Assembly (NCBI GenBank): GCA_017380355.1
Contig: JAFOED010000069.1
Coordinates: 1 to 11,324 of the forward strand
From: Ruminococcus sp.
GTDB lineage: Bacteria; Bacillota; Clostridia; Oscillospirales; Acutalibacteraceae
DNA length: 11,324 nt
Reading direction: 5' to 3'
Positions 1-5,445 of this stretch are shown one piece after another (position 1 is the first letter of the stretch; each line of letters begins with the position of its first letter). Below the pieces are notes generated by a model. That model was given only the letters and a program-made list of their open reading frames with translations. It made no database searches and was not told the DNA's origin. The translations under genes were made by a program, and so were the position numbers.

Positions 1-34
1 ACGCAGAAAAAATCAGACATACAGTAGAAAGGTT

Positions 35-91
35 ACAAAAACGGCACGACAAATAAAGGGGTAAAACTCCCCACCTTATTAACTACGCGCC
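35..91 (-). terminator. Compound hairpin with U-tract, terminator or attenuator
   Basis: Read on the minus strand, nested stems form: GGCGCG with CGTGCC (86-91 with 43-48, one G-U pair), AATAAG with TTTATT (75-80 with 52-57, one G-U pair), and GGGG with CCCC (69-72 with 58-61) around a 7-nt loop. The stem is followed by GTTTTTGT (35-42). The G-U pairs form only on the minus strand and become A-C mismatches on the plus strand, so the structure belongs to minus-strand RNA. It lies 9 nt downstream of the stop codon of the nonapeptide ORF. Confidence 0.6.
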
Positions 92-94
92 AGT

Positions 95-137
95 ATTCAG
101 TTAGCGGATGATTACCTCACTAAAAATCATACTGAAT
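95..137 (-). promoter_or_regulatory. Stem enclosing the nonapeptide start and stop
   Basis: ATTCAGT (131-137, minus strand sense) pairs with ACTGAAT (95-101), and the adjacent ATGATT (125-130) pairs with AATCAT (108-113), leaving a 6-nt bulge at 102-107 and an 11-nt loop at 114-124. The start codon is inside the stem and the stop codon at its base, so ribosome occupancy and this fold exclude each other. Confidence 0.5.
101..130 (-). CDS. Putative nonapeptide leader ORF
   Basis: An ATG (128-130) preceded by GAAAGGAG at 7-nt spacing opens a nine-codon frame, MIFSEVIIR, ending in TAA (101-103). The start region and the sequence around the stop are complementary: ATTCAGT (131-137) pairs with ACTGAAT (95-101) and ATGATT (125-130) with AATCAT (108-113), so a translating ribosome would melt this stem. 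Good ribosome site, short length and position between a promoter and a terminator are typical of regulatory leader peptides. No family is recognised, and the codons are not enriched for one amino acid beyond three isoleucines, so an amino-acid attenuator is not obvious. Translation is inferred only. Confidence 0.4.
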   Translation of the reverse strand: MIFSEVIIR

Positions 138-184
138 CTCCTTTCTCGTTTGCCATATATTAAAAAAGCAAACCTTGTAGATAA

Positions 185-213
185 AATATACATCGATACT
201 AAAAATTTGTCAA
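185..213 (-). promoter_or_regulatory. Strong sigma-A type promoter
   Basis: Minus-strand TTGACA (208-213), a 17-bp spacer, then TATATT (185-190). The -35 box is a perfect consensus. It sits directly after the bidirectional terminator at 226-264, so the leader downstream is a separate transcription unit. It points toward position 1 and away from all other genes in the window. Confidence 0.75.
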
Positions 214-225
214 GAATAAAAAAGA

Positions 226-264
226 AACCGTAGTATTATTCTTTAATCGAACAATACTACGGTT
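226..264. terminator. Bidirectional intrinsic terminator after hemolysin III gene
   Basis: A perfect 12-bp stem (AACCGTAGTATT at 226-237 with AATACTACGGTT at 253-264) and a 15-nt loop. The minus strand continues into TTCTTTTTTATTC and the plus strand into ATCTCTTTTTATATTT, so it can stop transcription from either side. On the minus strand it ends the degV/hemolysin III operon. Confidence 0.85.
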
Positions 265-318
265 ATCTCTTTTTATATTTAGGGGAGTAAAATTCTAAAT
301 TAGAATTCTTATAAAGAA

Positions 319-990
319 TTAAATTATATACTGCATAATCGCGATGTACTGCAGAGCGCTTCCAATTACCACGAAAATGTGGAAAATCGAGTGCATATAG
401 TGAATCTTTTTGCCAACGCCGTAAAGCACAGCACCGATTGTGTACGCAATACCACCAAAAAGCAGCCACCAGAAACCTTCCATAGTGATGTACTCAATAG
501 TCGGCTTAAGAACAGCTACGATACACCATCCCATACCGATGTAACAAGTCATCGAGAGCTTAGAAAACTTCTTTAAGTCGATTGCGTTCAAAGTTGCAGC
601 AAGAGCAGTTAATCCCCACTCTACACCGAAAATAGTCCATGCGATAGATGGAATATTAGGTCTGATTGCACACAGAAGAATCGGAGTGTACGTACCAGCA
701 ATCAAGAAGTAAATATCGCAGTGGTCGATTACCTGCATAACCTTCTTCGCCATATCGTGCTTAAGTCCGTGATAGACGCTCGACACGGTGTACATAACCA
801 CTAAGGTTGCGCCGTATATCGACATCGAAACAACTTTCCATGCATCGCCTGTTTTTGCGGCAGCGATAACACCTAAAACAAGAGCCGCGATGCCGAAAGC
901 CCCACCTGCGATATGAGTTATCATATTAAAAAGTTCTTCGCCACGTGTGTAGTTCGGAAGAACTCTCATTTTGAGCGTAGTGCGTGTCAT
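319..990 (-). CDS. Hemolysin III / PAQR family membrane protein
   Basis: A 223-residue integral membrane protein with seven predicted hydrophobic helices, the usual length for bacterial hemolysin III (YqfA/YplQ) proteins of the PAQR/CREST superfamily. Family landmarks are present: E18, N22 and H26 in the first conserved block, S71-x-x-H74 after helix 2 (SSVYH), D89 and D92 in the IDHCDIYF segment, and H200-x-x-x-H204 (HSIFH) in the last helix. In PAQR proteins the His/Asp set binds zinc. The true bacterial function is unsettled; membrane stress and lipid-related roles are proposed, and the name comes from one haemolytic homologue. The ATG overlaps the degV stop as TAATG, so translation is probably coupled. 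The later ATG at codon 8 has no ribosome site. A terminator follows at 226-264. Confidence 0.9.
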   Translation of the reverse strand: MTRTTLKMRVLPNYTRGEELFNMITHIAGGAFGIAALVLGVIAAAKTGDAWKVVSMSIYGATLVVMYTVSSVYHGLKHDMAKKVMQVIDHCDIYFLIAGTYTPILLCAIRPNIPSIAWTIFGVEWGLTALAATLNAIDLKKFSKLSMTCYIGMGWCIVAVLKPTIEYITMEGFWWLLFGGIAYTIGAVLYGVGKKIHYMHSIFHIFVVIGSALQYIAIMQYII

Positions 991-1874
991 TAGTCTACCC
1001 TCTTATCGCCCCAGAAGAACAGAGCAACAGTGCCCGGACCTGCGTGGCTACCGATTACAGTACCGATGTCGTTAATGAGGATATCACCGTCGATATTTTT
1101 GAAGTTTTCTCTAACTAAATCAGCAACAGCGTTAGCATCATCGATACAATCAGAATGGCTCATATATACTTTGCCTGAATAATTAAGACCATTTTCTGCG
1201 TGTTCCTTCATACGCTCTACAGTTTCAACGATAACCTTTTTCTTAGTTCTGACCTTAGCTCGTGGAATAAGTTTTCCGTCAACAGCAACGTTCATCAGCG
1301 GACAAATCTCGAAAATACCGCCGACCATACCGCTGACTTTAGATACACGACCGCCTTTTACGAAGAAAGTAAGGTCAGTTGAGAAGAACCAGTGGTGAAG
1401 TCTGAGCTTATTCTCTTCTACCCAATCTCTGAGTTCATCGATAGTTAAGCCCTTATCTCTCTGTGCAGCAGCCTCATCAATTAAAAGACCATAACCTGAG
1501 GATGCAGCTAAAGAGTCTATAACGTAAATCTTTCTGTCAGGGAATTCTTCTTTTAAGTTTTCAGCAGCAGTTAAAGCTGAGAGATAAGAACCAGAAGTAC
1601 CGGATGAAAGAGAAAGATGGATAATATCGTTTCCTGTTTCAAGAATTGATCTGAAATAGTCCTCATACTCACCGACAGAAATCATAGATGTTTTTGAGTC
1701 ACTACCGTTTTTGAGTCTGCTGTAAAATTCAGCAAACGGAATTGTCTGACCTAAGTCGTCAGGGTACTCAACACCATCTAAGATAAAATGGAAACAAGTG
1801 TAGGATACGTTAATTTTTTCTAAATGTTCTTTTGTTAAGTCAACTGTTGAACAACAGCTTAAAATGTAGCTCAT
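990..1874 (-). CDS. DegV family fatty acid-binding protein
   Basis: A 294-residue cytoplasmic protein of the DegV/FakB family. These bind a fatty acid between two domains and, in characterised members, present it to the kinase FakA for phosphorylation; no FakA gene is in this window. Landmarks are SLSSGTSGSY (88-97, carboxylate-binding loop), VIDSLAASSGYG (118-129), FFVKGGRVSK (170-179, the family's KGGR motif) and IGTVIGSHAGPGT (270-282). The N-terminus reads SCCSTVDL (6-13) where many members have a TDS-type motif, so the first binding loop may differ. The start has AGGAGG five bases upstream. The stop overlaps the hemolysin III start, making a two-gene operon. A candidate promoter is at 1907-1935. 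Confidence 0.92.
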   Translation of the reverse strand: MSYILSCCSTVDLTKEHLEKINVSYTCFHFILDGVEYPDDLGQTIPFAEFYSRLKNGSDSKTSMISVGEYEDYFRSILETGNDIIHLSLSSGTSGSYLSALTAAENLKEEFPDRKIYVIDSLAASSGYGLLIDEAAAQRDKGLTIDELRDWVEENKLRLHHWFFSTDLTFFVKGGRVSKVSGMVGGIFEICPLMNVAVDGKLIPRAKVRTKKKVIVETVERMKEHAENGLNYSGKVYMSHSDCIDDANAVADLVRENFKNIDGDILINDIGTVIGSHAGPGTVALFFWGDKRVD

Positions 1875-1906
1875 AAAAGCCTCCTGAAATTTAATTTACG
1901 CTTGTG

Positions 1907-1935
1907 ATTGTACTACGCAATTAAGCATAAAGCAA
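1907..1935 (-). promoter_or_regulatory. Candidate promoter for degV operon
   Basis: Minus-strand TTGCTT (1930-1935), 17-bp spacer, TACAAT (1907-1912), about 35 bp upstream of the degV start codon. The match to sigma-A consensus is moderate. The 10-bp inverted repeat at 1976-2005 lies about 40 bp further upstream. Confidence 0.5.
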
Positions 1936-1975
1936 TCTACTCACAGGTTTTTATAATCTACCAAAAATTTTCAGA

Positions 1976-2005
1976 TAGTAGAGTCGACAAATTAAGACTC
2001 TACTA
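1976..2005. repeat. 10-bp inverted repeat sharing arms with adjacent terminator
   Basis: TAGTAGAGTC (1976-1985) and GACTCTACTA (1996-2005) form a perfect 10-bp stem with a 10-nt loop. The arms resemble the arms of the neighbouring terminator (AGTAGAGTTGG at 2029-2039). It may be a second terminator for the upstream regulator gene, although its minus-strand tail is not a clean U-tract, or a regulator site upstream of degV. Confidence 0.5.
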
Positions 2006-2011
2006 ATAAAA

Positions 2012-2042
2012 AAGCCAACTCCACTAACAGTAGAGTTGGCTT
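2012..2042 (-). terminator. Intrinsic terminator of the XRE regulator gene
   Basis: On the minus strand a 14-bp stem (2029-2042 with 2012-2025, one G-U pair) closes a 3-nt loop and is followed by TTTTTTATTAG. It begins 6 bp after the stop codon of the regulator gene. On the plus strand the G-U pair becomes a C-A mismatch, so minus-strand use is favoured. Confidence 0.85.
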
Positions 2043-2048
2043 AAATAC

Positions 2049-2630
2049 TCACTTTTTTCGCTTCTTTTTAATATGAAAGCTAAGTATAATGATTAGCTGT
2101 GCAGGTATACCGACAATAAACAACTGCCACCAGTTAGCACTGTAAAACGTCAGATAAACGCAGGTTATAAGTCCCCACACGATGCCCGAAATGATGAACA
2201 TATTTATCTTATTGATACCCCACAAAGAATTGAGGACTAAAAGCACAATAAGTGATACAGGTACAGTGTATACGAAAATAATCCACAGAGGATTTCCGAG
2301 CAACCACATCACAATAAACGCAATCAGCGCCGCTGTCCACACACCAATAAACGCAATCGTTGAGATAACCGAACGGCTGTAACGACGGACTTTATGTACC
2401 TTGACTTTTTCGTTCTCGCTGTGCTGTGTCAGTATGTAATCAACAGTTACGTTAAAAAGCTCTGCCATTTTCTTGAGCACATAAGCGTCAGGAATAGCGT
2501 CGCCTCTCTCCCACTTCGATATAGATTTATCGGAGTAGTTGAGCTTTTCGCCGAGCTGTGCTTGAGTCAGCTCGTGTGCAGTACGCAGACGTATTATATT
2601 TTCGGCAACAATTTTCTTGAAGTTTTCCAT
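2049..2630 (-). CDS. XRE-family HTH regulator with membrane domain
   Basis: A 193-residue protein. Residues about 7-62 are a Cro/C1-type helix-turn-helix (LTQAQLGEKLNYSDKSISKW at 21-40, then ERGDAIPD and a hydrophobic third helix). Residues about 63-87 are a basic linker. The remainder is four predicted membrane helices (about 88-110, 114-134, 142-163, 167-186) and a lysine-rich C-terminus that should face the cytoplasm. Such membrane-tethered XRE proteins are common in Firmicutes but poorly characterised; a membrane-signal-responsive repressor is an inference. The start has GAGG eight bases upstream. It is monocistronic, with a strong extended -10 promoter carrying a dyad at the -35 (possible self-repression) and a terminator at 2012-2042. 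Its targets are unknown; the neighbouring transporter operon or degV are candidates only by proximity. Confidence 0.85.
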   Translation of the reverse strand: MENFKKIVAENIIRLRTAHELTQAQLGEKLNYSDKSISKWERGDAIPDAYVLKKMAELFNVTVDYILTQHSENEKVKVHKVRRYSRSVISTIAFIGVWTAALIAFIVMWLLGNPLWIIFVYTVPVSLIVLLVLNSLWGINKINMFIISGIVWGLITCVYLTFYSANWWQLFIVGIPAQLIIILSFHIKKKRKK

Positions 2631-2664
2631 TAATGCTACCTCGTATTATTTATTACAGACTAAA

Positions 2665-2694
2665 ATTATATCACAGACACGTTGAGTAATCAAC
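2665..2694 (-). promoter_or_regulatory. Promoter of XRE regulator with dyad over the -35
   Basis: Minus-strand TTGATT (2688-2693), 17-bp spacer, TATAAT (2665-2670), with a TGA just before the -10 (extended -10). A perfect 5-bp dyad GTTGA-N4-TCAAC (2681-2694) overlaps the -35 box and is a plausible operator for autoregulation. Confidence 0.75.
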
Positions 2695-2707
2695 ACCTAA
2701 AAAGTAA

Positions 2708-2736
2708 AAAAGCGTCGACAAAAAATCGACGCTTTT
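2708..2736 (-). terminator. Terminator of amino acid ABC operon 1
   Basis: An 11-bp perfect stem (AAAAGCGTCGA at 2708-2718 with TCGACGCTTTT at 2726-2736), 7-nt loop. The minus strand continues into TTTTTTACTTTTT. It begins about 20 bp after the ATPase stop. A-rich flanks could let it also act weakly on plus-strand RNA. Confidence 0.85.
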
Positions 2737-2755
2737 GTGAATTTTTTAGTTTTTC

Positions 2756-3502
2756 TTAAATAAGCACTTTCGCAAGAAAATCTTTGAGTCGGTCTGACTG
2801 TGGATTTGTGAAAATCTCCTGTGGTGTGCCCTGTTCAATAATCTTACCCTCATCCATAAACACAACGCGGGTAGCAACTTCTTTTGCAAAGCCCATCTCG
2901 TGGGTAACAACCGCCATAGTCATACCCTGATGTGCGAGCTCTTTCATAACATCGAGTACTTCGCCGACCATCTCAGGGTCAAGAGCTGAAGTAGGCTCGT
3001 CAAAAAGCATAACTTCAGGATTCATACAAAGCGCACGAACAATAGCGATACGCTGTTTCTGACCACCCGAAAGCTGTGCAGGATAAGCAGACGCTCTGTC
3101 TTCAAGTCCTACTCTTGAAAGAAGCTCAAGTGCTTTTTTCTCAGCAGCTTCTTTGCTGACACCTAAAAGCTTAATCGGAGCAATAGTTAAGTTCTTCATA
3201 ATAGTCATGTGTGGGAAAAGGTTAAAGTGCTGGAACACCATTCCCATCTTCTGACGATGAACGTTAATATTAACCTTAGGGTCGGTAATCTCTACGTCGT
3301 CAAAAACAATAGAACCCAATGTCGGCCACTCTAAAAGATTGAGCGAACGAAGTAAAGTACTCTTACCCGAACCTGACGGACCGATAATAACGATAACCTC
3401 GCCTTTGTTTACGTCGATAGAAACGCCATCAAGTGCCTTGATAGCACCGTTGTTATAGTGTTTCTGAAGGTTTGAAACCTTAATGAGTGCATTATCGCTC
3501 AT
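2756..3502 (-). CDS. Polar amino acid ABC transporter ATPase (operon 1)
   Basis: A 248-residue cytoplasmic ATPase of the GlnQ/HisP family, full length. Walker A is GPSGSGKS (41-48), the Q-loop glutamine is Q91 (MVFQHFNLFPHMT, typical of polar amino acid importers), the signature is LSGGQ (144-148), Walker B is VMLFDEP (164-170) and the switch histidine is H201. It would energise uptake through the permease encoded just upstream. The start overlaps the permease stop by 11 bp and has AGGAGG ten bases upstream, so the two are probably translationally coupled. It is the last gene of its operon, followed by a strong terminator. The amino acid imported cannot be read from the ATPase. Confidence 0.95.
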   Translation of the reverse strand: MSDNALIKVSNLQKHYNNGAIKALDGVSIDVNKGEVIVIIGPSGSGKSTLLRSLNLLEWPTLGSIVFDDVEITDPKVNINVHRQKMGMVFQHFNLFPHMTIMKNLTIAPIKLLGVSKEAAEKKALELLSRVGLEDRASAYPAQLSGGQKQRIAIVRALCMNPEVMLFDEPTSALDPEMVGEVLDVMKELAHQGMTMAVVTHEMGFAKEVATRVVFMDEGKIIEQGTPQEIFTNPQSDRLKDFLAKVLI

Positions 3503-4271
3503 TCTTTCTCAGCCTCCTCTCTAACACACCGAGAAGCTGTGTCATAATAATAACTAAAACAAGGTAGATAACAGCAAGGCTGATATATGGAACGTAAGCC
3601 TGATATGTTAAGCTTACGATATTCTGCGCCTGCTTTGTAACATCTCGTAAAGCGATTACTGATACAAGAGATGTATCCTTTAAGAGGGTGATCATCTCGT
3701 TGCCAAGTGCAGGAAGAATGTTCTTAAAAGCCTGCGGGATGATAACGTACCACATAGTCTGTACGTAGTTAAAGCCCATCGAGCGACCTGCTTCCATCTG
3801 ACCTGCGTCGATTGACATAATACCTGAACGGGCAATCTCAGCAACGTACGCACCCGAGTTGATACCTAAAGTAACAATACCGCAGACGATACACTGCCAC
3901 TCTGTCTGTGGCACCATAATAACAAAGCCCATAATAAGAAGCTGTACCATCATAGGAGTACCACGGATTACAGTCAAGTAAAGCTTACAGATAGAATTTA
4001 AAAGTCTTAAGACAACATTCGGTTTCTTTCCGACAACAGAATCGTGGGATACACGGATAATCGCGATAAACAAACCGATGATAATGCCTAAGATAAGTGC
4101 ACCGATAGTTACGATGAAAGTGATTTTAAGACCGTTTACAAAGAACATATAACGGTCCTGATATATAAATGTCTGATAAAGCTGGAATACAAAATTCTGT
4201 ATCCACTCAGGAAGACCCAAAAACCATTCAGGCATGGTTTCAAGCCAACCGGAAAAAGAAATAACGGTCAT
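3492..4271 (-). CDS. Polar amino acid ABC transporter permease (operon 1)
   Basis: A 259-residue inner-membrane permease of the HisM/GlnP family. VIRGTPMMVQ (101-110) and the EAA loop (YVAEIARSGI at 142-151 through EAGRSMGF at 160-167, then LGNEMITLLKDTSL at 189-202) are the hallmark segments that contact the ATPase. Residues 1-45 form an amphipathic, tryptophan-rich extension before the first clear transmembrane helix (46-72), longer than the permease of operon 2. The start has GAGG seven bases upstream. A hairpin (4297-4325) separates it from the binding-protein gene, and its 3' end overlaps the ATPase gene. With a single permease gene the channel is presumably a homodimer (inference from family architecture). 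Confidence 0.94.
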   Translation of the reverse strand: MTVISFSGWLETMPEWFLGLPEWIQNFVFQLYQTFIYQDRYMFFVNGLKITFIVTIGALILGIIIGLFIAIIRVSHDSVVGKKPNVVLRLLNSICKLYLTVIRGTPMMVQLLIMGFVIMVPQTEWQCIVCGIVTLGINSGAYVAEIARSGIMSIDAGQMEAGRSMGFNYVQTMWYVIIPQAFKNILPALGNEMITLLKDTSLVSVIALRDVTKQAQNIVSLTYQAYVPYISLAVIYLVLVIIMTQLLGVLERRLRKNER

Positions 4272-4296
4272 AAAATTTCCTCTTTTAAACGCAAAT

Positions 4297-4325
4297 GATA
4301 GGGGCGGTTAAAAACCGTCCCTATC
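4297..4325 (-). promoter_or_regulatory. Intercistronic hairpin between binding protein and permease
   Basis: A 13-bp arm pair (4297-4309 with 4313-4325) and a 3-nt loop; it has a G-U pair on the plus strand and one A-C mismatch on the minus-strand mRNA. No U-tract follows in the direction of transcription. Hairpins in this position usually allow partial termination or protect the 3' end of the upstream message, giving more binding protein than permease. Operon 2 has one in the same slot. Confidence 0.6.
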
Positions 4326-4348
4326 GCATAAAGTCTATTTCGTGTAAA

Positions 4349-5113
4349 TTACTCAGCCTTGATGTACTTAGCGAGAATAGCGTCGATTGTGCCGTCAGCC
4401 TTAAGCTCTTCCATAGCAGCGTTAACCTTTTCTGTGAGGTCAGCGTTGTCCTTAGAAATAGCAGCAGCGTAATCTTCAACAGCGTACTCTGTCTCTAAAA
4501 TCTTGAGACCATCGTTTGCAGCAACGAAAGATTTTGCAGGCTCGTTATCGATAACTACACAGTCAACCTGATCGTTCTGTAAAGCAGCAACTGCTAAAGC
4601 ACCGTTACCAAACTGCTTAACGTTATCCTGACCGAACTCGTCTGTACAGTAGATGTCACCTGTTGTACCAGCCTGAACACCGATTGTCTTGCCAGCTAAA
4701 TCATCAACTGAAGCGATATCAGAACCATCTTTAACGATGATAACCTGAATACCTGTAGCGTATGTAACAGAGAAGTCAACAGACTCTTTACGCTCGTCAG
4801 TAACAGTAAGACCAGCGAAAACGATGTCAACAGCGCCAGACTGAACAGCTGTTAAGAGTGAGTCGAATTCCATATCTTTGATTGTGAGTTCCATATCGAG
4901 CTTATCAGCAACAGCTTTTGCGATTTCAGCGTCGATACCGATGATTGTCTGACCATCTTCGTCATAAAACTCGTATGGAGGGAAAGCAGCGTTAGTACCC
5001 ATAACGAGCTGTGCTTTCTCTGTAGCGTCTGCGTCTGTAGTAGTTGTTGTGCCACAAGCAGCAAGTGATACTACCATAAGAACTGCAAGAATAAGTGCAA
5101 GAATCTTTTTCAT
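4349..5113 (-). CDS. Polar amino acid-binding lipoprotein (operon 1)
   Basis: A 254-residue extracellular solute-binding protein, family 3 (SBP_bac_3; GlnH/HisJ/FliY-like). A signal peptide ends in a lipobox LAAC with C20 as the lipidated residue, followed by a threonine/aspartate-rich linker. The mature domain shows the ligand-pocket signatures AFPPYEF (43-49), GLTVTDERKESVDF (101-114, with R108 in the carboxylate-binding position), IGVQAGTTGD (144-153) and D189 in VVIDNEPA. The start was placed at the ATG with AGAGGT nine bases upstream; an upstream in-frame start at 5158 lies in the predicted 5' leader and lacks a signal-like sequence. First gene of the operon, with a promoter at 5161-5189. 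Substrate is probably a polar amino acid or cystine but is not resolved. Confidence 0.94.
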   Translation of the reverse strand: MKKILALILAVLMVVSLAACGTTTTTDADATEKAQLVMGTNAAFPPYEFYDEDGQTIIGIDAEIAKAVADKLDMELTIKDMEFDSLLTAVQSGAVDIVFAGLTVTDERKESVDFSVTYATGIQVIIVKDGSDIASVDDLAGKTIGVQAGTTGDIYCTDEFGQDNVKQFGNGALAVAALQNDQVDCVVIDNEPAKSFVAANDGLKILETEYAVEDYAAAISKDNADLTEKVNAAMEELKADGTIDAILAKYIKAE

Positions 5114-5160
5114 AATTATTACCTCTTTTAAAATTTTTAAGTTTTTTAACAACTGCATAC

Positions 5161-5204
5161 ACTATACACCAAAAAAGAATATTATGCAAGAGCTTTTTGC
5201 ATAA
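5161..5204 (-). promoter_or_regulatory. Promoter of ABC operon 1 with dyad over the -35
   Basis: Minus-strand TTGCAT (5184-5189), 17-bp spacer, TATAGT (5161-5166), about 45 bp upstream of the lipoprotein start. A perfect 8-bp inverted repeat, TTATGCAA-N7-TTGCATAA (5182-5204), includes the -35 box in one arm. A protein bound there would block or recruit RNA polymerase. The regulator is not identified. Confidence 0.6.
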
Positions 5205-5407
5205 TTATTCAATTTTTAGCGATTGTGACAACTTGGGCACATCTTTTTAGTGCAAGAGTATCAAAAAGAATAGGCGTTTATGCATTTTGAATGAATATAT
5301 GCATATTCTGGTTTCGTTCAAATAAAATCAAGCTTCAGAATCTTACTATTATAAAATGCGAATCAATGCATATTTATGAGTTTTTATGCACAGCACACGC
5401 ATAAAAA
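5205..5407. other. AT-rich intergenic region with repeated TATGCA motifs
   Basis: No gene is seen between the operon 1 promoter and the operon 2 terminator. The stretch contains several TATGCA/TGCATA or near copies (around 5279-5285, 5299-5305, 5366-5371, 5385-5389), part of a cluster continuing into the promoter dyad. TTTTTAGTGCAA (5244-5255) recurs in opposite orientation upstream of operon 2. A TATAAT-like box on the minus strand (5348-5353) has no good -35. Confidence 0.45.
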
Positions 5408-5432
5408 ACCTCCCTGCAGAAAACAGGGAGGT
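5408..5432 (-). terminator. Terminator of amino acid ABC operon 2
   Basis: A perfect 9-bp GC-rich stem (ACCTCCCTG at 5408-5416 with CAGGGAGGT at 5424-5432), 7-nt loop, followed on the minus strand by TTTTTATGCG; with the terminal T of the stem this makes a run of six T. It begins 13 bp after the ATPase stop codon. Confidence 0.88.
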
Positions 5433-5445
5433 ACAAAATATAATA

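Larger units (their letters stand above)
35..179 (-). ncRNA. Structured leader or small RNA with embedded nonapeptide ORF
   Basis: Seen on the minus strand, starting just downstream of the promoter at 185-213. A 5' hairpin (GTTTGC/GCAAAC, arms 168-173 and 148-153) is followed by GAAAGGAG (138-145), then a nine-codon ORF enclosed in a second stem, then a compound terminator-like hairpin with a U-tract (35-91). The whole is about 145 nt and almost entirely accounted for by paired elements. This is the layout of an attenuator leader whose controlled gene would lie beyond position 1, or of a self-contained small RNA/peptide gene. It does not resemble the T-box, SAM, lysine, M-box or yybP-ykoY riboswitches as far as can be judged by eye. 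The transcript start (about 178) is inferred from the -10 position. Confidence 0.45.

Noticed and set aside
35..179. Leader as a known riboswitch or T-box
   Set aside because: No T-box AGGGUGGNACCGCG-type sequence, and no visible core of the SAM, lysine, M-box, glycine or yybP-ykoY families. A formal covariance search could still overturn this.
291..307. Palindrome AATTCTAA-N-TTAGAATT as an operator
   Set aside because: It lies just after the hemolysin III stop, in AT-rich 3' sequence with no promoter. The partial copy at 8044-8056 is also in a 3' region, so chance or a weak processing signal is more likely.
5114..5158. Upstream start for the operon 1 lipoprotein
   Set aside because: It would place 15 polar residues before a perfect lipoprotein signal peptide, has no ribosome site, and overlaps the expected 5' leader just after the -10 box.
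5154..5405. TATGCA copies as a CRISPR-like array
   Set aside because: The copies are only 6-8 bases, unevenly spaced and in both orientations; there are no unique spacers of constant length and no cas genes.
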